From: Zygaena filipendulae
Taxonomy: Eukaryota; Arthropoda; Insecta; Lepidoptera; Zygaenidae
Direction: 5' to 3'
DNA: 64,000 nt
Assembly (NCBI GenBank): GCA_907165275.2
Contig: OU015668.1
Coordinates: forward strand, 9,109,658 to 9,173,657
Shown: in pieces, positions 20,501-29,899 of the stretch
How positions within the stretch are numbered: position 1 is the stretch's first letter
How the letters are laid out: every line of letters begins with the position of its first letter
Made by a program: the position numbers and the translations under genes
Notes under the pieces: generated by a model
What the model was told of the DNA's origin: nothing
Databases searched by the model: none
Seen by the model: only the letters and a program-made list of their open reading frames with translations

Positions 20501-23500
20501 TTTATACTTTCTTTCTTTTTATGTTGTCCTTGTGTGCATTAATTGTTAAATAAATAAATAAAATAAAAAAATAAATAAAAATGAATGTTTGTATGTCTGT
20601 CCTCTATGCGTTTCGAAGCCATTGGTCCGATTGAGATAGAATTTTGGCCGGTTGTTCTGCCTGCGTCCGCAAAGGTTCCTGGTCCCAAAACTCACGCAAA
20701 AATAGCTAGGACAAATACCCCCAGTCAGCGATGACGTGATCCAGCAGCCGCACGAGCCGCCCCCCAACCCCCGGCTGCCGCAGCCGCCCCGCCAGCAGCG
20801 CGCCCCAGCCGCCCAGCCACTCCTTGTCCATCACGTTGATGACGCTCTGGAAGAACAACTCACACGTCGGTGACTCCCAACTATAGGTGGGCAATCGACC
20901 CGGCCTTTTATCGGGTTTAAACCCAAGATATGCTGAATCAATCTTAGACCCCCAATCCCAACTAATATTTAACACGCATTCATTAGACAACCCGATTGGC
21001 ACAGTAGGCCACCGATCACCATGCCCATCCGCTAATCAAGAGGTATGAAAATCTTAACTCTACAAGTCCGTCAGTTGGATGTTGAAAAAAAATTGGCCAC
21101 GTATTTTTAATTTTTTTACGTAATCGAAAAAATAACGGCGATACATTGAGTCGAAATTCCGTGTGACGTCGTGCCTAGGTGCGCTTTATACTTAGTTATG
21201 ACGTCACGAGCTCCCACTTCTAAACTTTAACGCGTTTTATCTAAGTATTTTTTCAATAGTTTGAAAAAGCAAAAAATACACGTCTTTTAGGTTTTTTATG
21301 ATCTAACTGACGGACTAAAAAAAAAAATTATTTTCATACCCCGGCACCATGCCTGCTATCGAGGAGCGTACCTTCATCCGCAGATCGATGTCCTCCCGCT
21401 TGCTCCAATAGTTCTGCATGAGCCTCTTGTTGTTCAAACAATGCGCCTTGTCGATCGTGTTGTAGTTGTCGTCGAGCAGCGAGTACAGCTCCGTGAACAG
21501 CGGCTTCTCTCCTTCTGCAACGGAACATAAGAGGTGTGTTTTAACTACTGTAGGTACCTACATCATAATTATTATATATAGTTGGCACGTTCAGCGACAT
21601 GAAAAAGTTCGATAAGAAACAAAGAAGACCGATATTTGTGTGCTTGTATGTGTGTGCGCGCGTGCGTACGTGTGGGCACGCGTGCGGTGTGTGTGCGTGT
21701 GCACTTGCGTGCGTTTGTGTGTGACACGTGTGCTGTGTGTGTGCACGCGTGCGTATGTGTGTGCACGCGTGCATATACATAAGTGTATCACGTGTGTGCA
21801 CACGTGTTGTGTGTGTGAGCAAACGTGTGTATGTGTGTGCACGCGTGTATGTGTGTGCACGCGTGTGTATGTGTGTGCACGCGTGCATATAAGTGTAACA
21901 CGTGTGGTGTGTGTGTGCTCGCCCGCGTGCGTATGTGCGTGTGTTCATGTGCTGTGTGTGTGTGCGTGCGCGCGTGATTTTATATGTGCGCCGAGTGGAT
22001 ATGTATGCCTGCGTATGTATTATTGTGTGTGCGTTCACCTTTGGTAACATTGGCTGGCACGTGCACAGTGACGGGCCCCAAGTTGCACTCGTCCAGGTAG
22101 TCGCCGGCGAGCACGGTGAGATAGAACGAGTCCAAGGCGGTTCTGTATTCCGTGAGCTGTTTCAGGTTCTCGTTGGGATCGTAGGGCGCGGTCAACTGGA
22201 CTATAGTCCATTCTGGAACACGACAACATTCCTCATTGTAACTGTGGCTGGAGCAGATATTGATAATAATTTACTTAGTTTTTTTATTATTTACTTACTC
22301 TATTTTTACTTTTTAAATTATCTTTGAAACAAGAAATGTAGATTGTGGACGGTCTTATTGGTAGTGTGAAGCCATCTCCCTTCTACGGTCGCCACTGAAA
22401 ATCAGCGTCGTGGAACTTAGTGTCACGGCATAATGCTGAGTGGTAGCCATTTTGGTATCAACTATTCTAGTTTAAGTTTAAGACTCACGCCTGTACTTAT
22501 TTTATCTTTATGGTATCAAATAAACTGTTTTCTATTCTATTCTATTCTATATAAACGAGGGTAACCTGTAACCAACGACCAAGTGGGCGATACTCATCTA
22601 TATTAATACTAGCTGTTCCCCGCGGTTCCACCCGCGCTCATTTCGAAGTTCCCGCGGGACGTGTATGCAAAATTTCATGATGATCGGTTGAGTAAGATTT
22701 TATACAGGTTTTTAAGTTTTATAAGTTTTTTTGGATGTAATTAATTATTGTAATTGTATTTATGCTTTTGTATAATATGTGTGCTGTGACCAATAAAGTT
22801 TGTTAAATTTCAATTTCAATAAATCATTTTAAAGTTCGAAAATAATTGGATCTTATTTTCATCCACTAAATGTACTAAATACAATAACAGGTTTCATTGT
22901 GATTTCTGTTTGAGATAACTTAGTTTAATGGGTTTAACTAAATTCTAAAGTTTTCATTCAAACCTTTAGGCAATTCCTTGAGTATTTTCAAAAAGTTCTC
23001 CACATTGTTGTCTCGACCGAACCGCATGTATCGCTTATAGAATGGCAGATCCTCATTTATTTCATACTTTTTCAGTCTGTCTGTTATATCAGCCTCTATG
23101 TCCTTTGATATGAAACTCAGCAACTTTTCCTCGTCTTCTGATCTGGAAATATAGATATAGAAGCATTTATACAATACAAACAATATTTCTTACGGAGTTA
23201 TAGTTGGACGCCGATAAGCAATAACATGTTAACCCACAAAATTAAGTTATTGATACAGAACGCTTTATTGTGAGCTATAGAACGTTTTTTAATTATGTGT
23301 TTACCTAATTGCGTTGTTTAAATAGTTTAAATACCAACAAATTGCTAAACATAAAAAAAAAATTGACTCAAATGACGCTATAATTATATTAAAACATGAT
23401 GATTTACTCAAAATTTTCTCCAATGAGGGTTAACACACTATTGCTTGTCTTATCTATATTTATTTTATTTTATTTGATTAATCTAACTCAATTTACTTTA

Positions 23501-25675
23501 TTATTATTTTAGTATCATTGTATGGATTATTTTGCCTGAAATAAATGAATTATTATTATTATATCAATTTAACTGTTGAAACATAGTCCCTAGTTAATTC
23601 TAATATAAAAAGTGTTCTTTAAATTAATCCTGAACATATTCTGTGTGTCACACCTCATCTGTTTGTCTATTAAATATCTCTCATTGCAACTTCGACTTTA
23701 GCATTTGTACAAAGAGTCGAAATTATTGTACAATGGACATGATTTTGATATAAGCTTAATTAACACTGTTCAGGAGATGGTAAGGGTGCTTAACACTATT
23801 GGAGCAGATTTGCAACCTACTGGAAATAAAAGGCAGTACAGGTGTAAATCCATAATATTATGAATATCTAAGTAGCTGTCCTCAGCGGTTTAAACAGCAG
23901 TAATTTCGAAGTTCCCGTGGAACTTTAAAAGTACCCTATATAACTCAGGAAACCCGCAACTTCCTATAAGTGAAAGAATTTTCAAAATCGGTTCAGTAGA
24001 TCCAGAGATTACCCCCTACAACATCACAAACTCACAATTCACAAACTTTACCTCTTTATAATATTTGTATAGATAAACCAAATGATTAGGTAACCTGATG
24101 TTCTTTTTTTTTGAAAGCATAACCATGATGAAATACTATAATCAGTTGATTTCATTACTTACATTGGATTTGCATCTATAATTTCTTTTATGGGTTTCAC
24201 ATATTTAGTAACTTTGTGCAATTTATTATTGCTTTCTGGAAAAAAATTAAAATTGGATGAACTTCAAAGTTGCCTCATTGCTGTGTGATTTTTTTAATCC
24301 AAATACTAAAGGTCAAGCTCCATGGGTTTCGTCAATACAACATTTGAAAAGAGCCAATAATAATTCTTAAAACATACATACAGCCTAATGCAGAACCTCC
24401 TTTTTGGAAGTTAAAAGGTGTTATGGCACAAATTTATTTTCATTCTAATAACTAACCAAAGGTAACAGAGATGCAAATCTAAAAACTTGACTACAGTTTT
24501 CTATTTTTTTTTTGTTTCACAGTATAATTTCAGCAATATTTGAAATTTGAAACAAAAAACTGGGAGGACACTAAGGCTATATCATAGTTAATACATACGT
24601 AAAGTTTGCAGCTGCTCATCTCTGTACACAGCCATTGTCCTGAGAGATGCTGATGCAGCTTCGCTTAAATGGAACGCACATTCTGTTTCCTTACCATTAG
24701 CAAAACATTGTTCTGCTAACAGTTTCTTGCCACCTTGAGGAAATAATGTAAATTTTTTTTAAATCGAAATGTGTTTTTTACTTTTTTTTATCATCAAAAC
24801 TATGTGTTAAAAGGAATTATTCTTTCCTTATATCCACTCCAGGTTACATGTACCATTGAGAGATGATTCTTCACTTATGTATAATTTTTATGATATATTA
24901 TAAAACGTCCTCCACTGTATCTGTCTATCTGTTCGTGTTAAACTAAAAAATTACTAAATGGATTTTCATGCAGTTTTCACCAATAGATAGAGGAAGATTT
25001 ATATGTATATTTTATCCTGGAATTCCTATGGAAACTCTGAAATTACCTGGGGTGAAACCGCAGAGGACAACTAGTTATTTAGTATAGTTAAGTATAGTAT
25101 TGGGTAATCCAATAGGAATCTACATATCTATAGGTCAAATCAGGCACAGATCTATGGGAGGGGGCAGTGGGTGCACTTGCCCCCTAGGTACTTTAATCAG
25201 ACCCTACAAAAATATTGTACCCCTCAACCAAATTCTAGATCCGCAGTTGGGCAACAACATCTTCCGATTTCCTAAATTGGTGTCTGACAAATTGTAAAGT
25301 GTAATAAGCTTTTAAATCCTAACAATCAAGTATTTGTTACTGTCTTGTCCTGTCCTGGAAAAAGTAAAGTTGAAGAGGAAATCCCGTAATGTTCTGAAAG
25401 GACGAACCCAAAAATTTTTTTTTAATACTTTTTACAGATTAAATTCTAAATTTTTATTCCATTATAAACATTTAATTTGATGTATTTCAATTACCGACGC
25501 TAAGTTATACCTATAGTTATTTGCAAAATATTAATAAAATTACAGTTAAAAACTTACTTTGATAGTTTGGTCCATTTGGAGTTTCTGGCGCTTCATTTAT
25601 ATATTTATTCAACATAGATGCAAAAAAAGGCTTCGTATAATTAATTTCATTAGTAAAAACATCAAAATCGTCCAT
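14532..25675 (-). CDS. Sse: separase (ESPL1 / Sse), complete, 13 exons, 729 aa
   Basis: Clan CD cysteine protease that cleaves cohesin at anaphase onset. Exons in transcript order: 25558-25675, 24599-24733, 24163-24235, 22964-23142, 22039-22212, 21372-21514, 20719-20846, 19586-19946, 18913-19081, 18668-18803, 17935-18114, 17172-17317, 14532-14779. All borders are GT-AG and all phases close (2190 nt). Family landmarks: HPVILIVDE-RLDTFPWESLP (exons 8/9), catalytic histidine H543 in LYCGHGDG, catalytic cysteine C573 in LLAGCGS, then SVVGMLWEVTDLEVDKVV. Only the C-terminal part of the long human-type separase is present, as in Drosophila Sse (about 630 aa), where Three rows supplies the missing scaffold; a separate three-rows gene is expected. 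Odd points: a Gly/Ala-rich stretch between His and Cys, a His/Pro/Ala-rich stretch after Cys, and a Pro/Thr tail coded by a 24-bp repeat. Exons 1-4 are AT-rich, 5-13 very GC-rich. The start is the first ATG, preceded by stop-rich AT sequence. Confidence 0.93.
14540..14645 (-). repeat. 24-bp coding minisatellite in separase C-terminus
   Basis: On the plus strand GGGACCGTGAGCGTGGGCGC repeats with a 24-bp period, giving eight-residue PTLTVPPA repeats just before the stop. In-frame length variation is possible without breaking the gene. Confidence 0.85.
15108..15285 (+). mobile_element. retroposon fragment with poly(A) tail
   Basis: Contains GTCTATGGGCGGCGGTAATG and ends ATGACATAAAAAAAAA (tail about 15261-15285). 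This 3' end is widespread in Lepidoptera. It interrupts the left arm of the foldback element at 15066-15587. Confidence 0.65.
15286..15549. repeat. 48-bp perfect inverted repeat with 168-bp loop
   Basis: 15286-15333 is the exact reverse complement of 15502-15549. Outside the retroposon insertion the pairing continues: AAAAAAATTAAAACCGACTT (left, about 15078 on) against the right arm's AAGTCGGTTTTAATTTTTTT. In separase intron 12. Confidence 0.85.
15804..16300. repeat. tandem duplication, 270-bp unit, two copies
   Basis: CGGAACCCGTGAAATAC occurs at 15804 and 16074. Both copies contain ATGACCATCTGTGGTCTTCA and CATCATCAGATCC. In separase intron 12. Confidence 0.85.
16561..16699. repeat. 139-bp near-perfect palindrome with nested palindromes
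   Basis: GCGGGACTAAGATGCGC pairs with GCGCATCTTAGCCCCGC. Each arm itself carries the 16-bp palindrome CGATAAAATTTTATCG plus TTTTATCGATT; the middle is GTCGAC-rich. In separase intron 12. A foldback MITE is likely; no second copy seen here. Confidence 0.85.
16769..17100 (+). mobile_element. MITE 'CRE-pair' family, copy 1
   Basis: About 325-bp element with ends GGGATGTTGACTA / TAGTCAACATGCCC and interior TTAGTCCGTC ... TGACGTCAC ... GTGACGTCAC ... GACGGACTAA. The family has six good copies in this window. This one ends 71 nt from separase exon 12, on its donor side. Confidence 0.88.
17883..17927 (-). repeat. CA repeat next to separase exon 11 donor
   Basis: In gene sense the donor GTGAGGAAA is followed directly by CACGCACACACACGCACGCA and further CA repeats. 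Confidence 0.9.
18172..18625. repeat. minisatellite, 25-bp unit, about 18 copies
   Basis: Unit GCATTGCCATTGTGGGAGCA plus five bases; exact 25-bp spacing, e.g. 18301 to 18326. It fills most of the 553-bp separase intron 10. Confidence 0.93.
19130..19510. repeat. minisatellite, about 24-bp unit
   Basis: Unit GTCTTTGAGGGATTAGGTCG plus four bases, diverged at the ends. It fills most of the 504-bp separase intron 8. Confidence 0.9.
20070..20580 (+). mobile_element. LINE 3'-end fragment
   Basis: Contains GGTCTGCTGGAAGAAATTCC and GAATAAGCATGACCC, then TTAAATAAATAAATAAA as an A-rich tail. It resembles the 3' end of common lepidopteran LINEs. No coding frame. In separase intron 7. Confidence 0.55.
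21042..21340 (-). mobile_element. MITE 'CRE-pair' family, divergent copy with different ends
   Basis: Same interior as the family (GACGGACTAA, ATAACGGCGATA, two TGACGTC cores at about 21162 and 21200), but with ends GGTATGAAAAT / ATTTTCATACC. Confidence 0.75.
21645..22031 (-). repeat. long CA-rich tract next to separase exon 5 donor
   Basis: In gene sense the donor GTGAACGCACACACAATA leads into about 390 nt of CA/CG alternation with ACACGCGTGCACAC motifs. It takes up most of the 524-bp intron 5. Confidence 0.92.
22340..22550 (+). mobile_element. LINE-type 3' end with (TTCTA)n tail
   Basis: CAAATAAACTGTTTTCTATT is followed by repeated TTCTA at 22529-22550; a pentamer-tailed non-LTR retrotransposon end. 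No coding part. Confidence 0.5.
23213..23449. mobile_element. MITE of the GATAAGCAATA / GTTAACCCAC family, copy 2
   Basis: GATAAGCAATAACATGTTAA at left, GGGTTAACACACTATTGCTT at right. It lies 70 nt upstream (gene sense) of separase exon 4. Confidence 0.82.
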
Positions 25676-28600
25676 TGTTTACGTGTAATTAATATTTACT
25701 AAAACAATCTCAACTCAACACTCAACAATAAACACTCAAAGTAGCAAGCAGCAGCCAGCAACTGACAAAATTTTAAAATTATAAATTGTCATGACAGACC
25801 AACAGCTGTCACTGTCACTGGACTACGCTACGATTGGTTCATTTTGGAATTGCGAAATGACATGTCATAAAATATTATTTAAAAAAATCGTTATGGTCAA
25901 AGATAATAAAATTTATATTAAGTTATGGTCCTCCAGTTATTTTAAACATGATTGATTAATTTGTGCAGTACAGTAAGTACATGACTGTATTCGAAACATC
26001 TATAAAATGAAAATGAATTGCCAAATGTGTTGCTAAGCGCATAACTTCCAAACGACTGCACCAAATTGGATAATTGTTGTTTTTTTGTGTTCGTTATTGT
26101 CAGGACAAGTTTTATATAAAATAAGTTTGGAGTTCCTGAGGGAATTTCGAAACTCACGCGGGTGAATCTTCGAAACGGTGGATATTGACGGGACTTTCAC
26201 TGCTAATTAGCTGTTGTTTTAAGGAGTAAATTAGACTGCATTGGAGTTCCTGCGGGAATCCCGAAACTCACGCAGTACAATAAAATTATTGAATCAGTAC
26301 CTATAATAATATTTTGAGAGTTTATTAGCCCTTCATATTAGAGGCATCGAGATTAGAGATATGAAACGCGGGCTTTTTTTGCGGCACGCCGTTGTGCTGC
26401 TTTTTGTTGTTGCATAATTAATATTGATTATTTTTCTAATTTTCTTACCTACCGTTGTCGTAACAACTAAAGTTAATATTTTCATTTTATTTCATTCATT
26501 TCACGTAGCGATGCATCTTTACGGGTGGTGGTACCACCGTAATTTCGCGGCGCTCACGCGCAATCCGTAATTTTCAATAAAACACGCTGACTTTTTATTT
26601 CGTCTGAGGCTGTGTCCTGTCGCCTGTGTTACTTCTCTGTTCATACCAAATTTCATCATACTGTATACATATTATTATGCTAATTTGATCATCATTAAAT
26701 GGCATTGTTTTCAGTACCTACCTGGTTAATAGTTATAATATTATGATTAAGTTTACTTTCACATTAGGTACGTACTCCATTACTATGCCGCGGAGCATGC
26801 GCGAGCGATTCTCGCGGCCTCGACGCTAGGCGCTGAGAAGGAACACCCCAGGGTTTTTAGTGGGTAGATCGCCGTTGTCAGGGCGGAGTCCCACATAACC
26901 ACCGGCCGCCCCAGGGTGGTGGTATGCATAAAGCATTTTCCCTGGGTCAAAAAAAAAGGTACTCCCCTACTATGTTACTTTTTGAAACCACAAGACTAGC
27001 GACTTACGTTCAAACTTCAAATCAAAACTTCATTCAAGCAAATTCAAGCCTATTTGCACTTGTTAATAAAAATCTCACAGATATTACTGATGATAGCTGT
27101 TCCCTGACGATTTTAACCGTTTTAACCACTTGAATTTCGGGACTACTTCTGGAACTCTAAAAAGTACCCTATCACACCCAAAGATAGGATAGCTTAGAAT
27201 TTTTAAAACTATTATTGCTTTACGGTTTAAGAAATTTCTTTAATAGAAATAATTAGCTCGTCTTAGTAACCGTTTTTGGATCTGTGATTTTTTCGTAAAG
27301 TTTATTTGTGCGTCTGCTTGTATGTTTTTGTTGAGTATTTTCCGTATCAGTAAACATGTACCTATTGTATTTGTACATTAGGCGAAAAGTCATTAGTTTC
27401 GTTTGTTTGTACCTATACTGTCGTAGTTTCAGACGAAAGTATTTATTTCGTCTGAGGTCGTAGTAGGAGTTAGGTAGTTGTAATGAAAGAAGTTTCATTT
27501 TCTGTATTTGAATGGGTAAAAAACTCTTGAAATAAACGATTATTGTTAGGTTTTAAAATAACTACAAAATGGATATTTTTAGATTTTTTTTATTTGTAAT
27601 AAACATAAACAATGAATGAGCAAATTAGTAAATTTACAATTTGCTGTTTTTAAATAATTAGACAAAATGACAAATCTGTCGCAAGCGGTTAAACTCTTCA
27701 AATGCTCTTCAATATAAACATCTAAACATTTCTTTTGATAAAAATATAACGGAAAATCGAAACGCCTAAACATTACAATTTGAAGTAGGTATATAAGCAC
27801 GTAAATATAAAAATGTATTTAGGTACTTTAAAAATAATAGTGGCACTAAAATTCAAAGTACTTAAATATACTTAAGCATAGAATTTTTATTTAAATTGAT
27901 CTATCTATTATTATTATTTATGATCAAAGAAAGACGAAAAGATAATAGAAAAAATTATGGCCAAATTGATTGAAGTTAATTTAGATGTCTATCAATTTAT
28001 GTAAATTTAAAATATAAATAACTAAGTAGGTAATACTTAAATAAAAAAGTTACCCACATATTGTGCCTATTAGTAGATGCCATAAAAAGTGCATGCAATA
28101 ATTTATTTGCAGGAAGTATACAATACGGTAGGTATAGAGATTTTAAAAATATACAATACTGATTTAGCGGAAATGACATAAAAAAAATTACAAAAGCATT
28201 CGTTTCGGCAAAGAAACGAAGTTAAAAGATTACAAAAACGTCGTCTAAGCTAGGTATACCTCTACACTTGTCTTAGTATTTAAATAAAAGTTTGAATAAT
28301 CACTTATCTAATTGCTAATAAATTACAACAGAAAAATAAACTATTCGAATGAATAACATTTAGGAATCGCGGCAGCGTTGTCTAATATTACATAATTGAT
28401 AAGTTACTGAGTAAAGCCAGTTTGTGTGACAGATATTAAAAAAAAGTTTAGTATTGACACCGTTCCACTACCTATACCCCAAATACAACTTTGTTGCTAT
28501 GAAATCTATGAGCCATAGTGGCCTTTTTGTGGTCATAAAAGATGCAGTGCCACTATCAAAGACGATATAATTAACAGAGGTAGGTATCACTGAACTACCT

Positions 28601-29899
28601 ACGTAACTAGAAAAAATTGACTATAATATATTTTCTGGTTACTTTGACAGTACGAAACTTAATGTAGGTACTCAATACGTATAAAGTTTTCTTTTATACT
28701 GTAAAGAACTACAAATTCACATATCAGTAAAGGCATCTCGTTGGATATGACTTGAAGGCACAAAATATGATTATGTATACAAAAAACGTCTTAACAATTC
28801 AATTCCACGGGTCATTCACTCATATTATTATTTTTCTTGCAAATATCTACAGCTCCTCACGAATTGTGTAGATCGAGCCCTTCATAAATCACTTTACCAT
28901 AACAATATGCAATAAATACATACTATTATCAATTAATTTGTATTATCCAGCACCCCAGAACTATATCTAGCTACTTAATAAGTATAATTTACTTTTTTCA
29001 ATATATTTAAGACATCATTAAAAATACTTAAACTTAACTTGATAATATTGCCATGTAAAGCTAATATTTTTTTACAGTTAAGCAAAAATTTATTACTTTT
29101 TCTAGATCTATTATTGCCTTTTTCTTCAATGAATAAATAAGCAAAATAAGAAAAGAAATTAGTAGACAATGCTACCTAATTAGTAATAACAATAATAATA
29201 TTATAATATACCATTGATCTCAAATACAAAACAAATCAATGTGTTAGTCCATAAAGAACGTTAATTAACTAGGTTAGGTAGGTATATACTGTTAAATATT
29301 TATTTTTCCAGTTTCACATTGTAAAATACCACTAAAGCTGGAAAAACTGTGTTATTAAAACCATCGATGAGCAAGTGACTGCCTCGATCTTATTTAAAAT
29401 TCACACATCTGGAAAAAAGGCCTTGAAATCTATCACAACATTAATAATTTTATTATGTATATTTGGTAGGCAATAGCCAACATGATAAAAAGAACTGATT
29501 ATAAAATCAGCAAATACTGTCTGTTCTAGAGTAAAGGAATTATGTATGTAGCTGTTATATATGTAAATACTGTTGCATTTATTCGAGTGTACGCATTTGT
29601 GTCCGCTCAAATGAGCAAATAGCGTAGGCGCAGACATAGTCGACAATGCTCGACCTCACCTCATACATAATTTATTTATACTATCTCGATACAAAACCTC
29701 CGCTACTACGCATCACACAACTAGTGCAAAATGCCATTAATTAGTATAATAAGTGAGGGATCATTTATATACTTTTCAACTTACCAACTAAATGAAAAAT
29801 GAAACCAAAAACTATATAATCACAATAGGTACAGAAAGAGTATGGAGACTAAACTCTGGCACTCTGAAACCTAAAACGAACGCAACTCACCCAATGTCA
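25676..29899. other. intergenic region between separase and egl
   Basis: AT-rich. The left part contains the separase promoter (no clear TATA box) and Helitron-like fragments near 26110-26290. 26787-26960 is a LINE 3' end. 27240-29900 has no recognisable gene and may include a long egl 3' UTR; AATAAA candidates on the minus strand (+ TTTATT) lie near 29670. Short ORFs here have no coding character. Confidence 0.65.
26787..26960 (+). mobile_element. LINE 3'-end fragment with poly(A)
   Basis: CAGGGTTTTTAGTGGGTAGA, then GGGTGGTGGTATGCATAAAG, then CCCTGGGTCAAAAAAAAA. This is the 3' UTR type of R1-like lepidopteran LINEs (recalled resemblance). Confidence 0.55.

Noticed and set aside
21541..22327. 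His/Thr-rich and Cys/Val-rich ORFs up to 169 aa
   Set aside because: Translations of the CA/TG tract in separase intron 5; no start context or family similarity.
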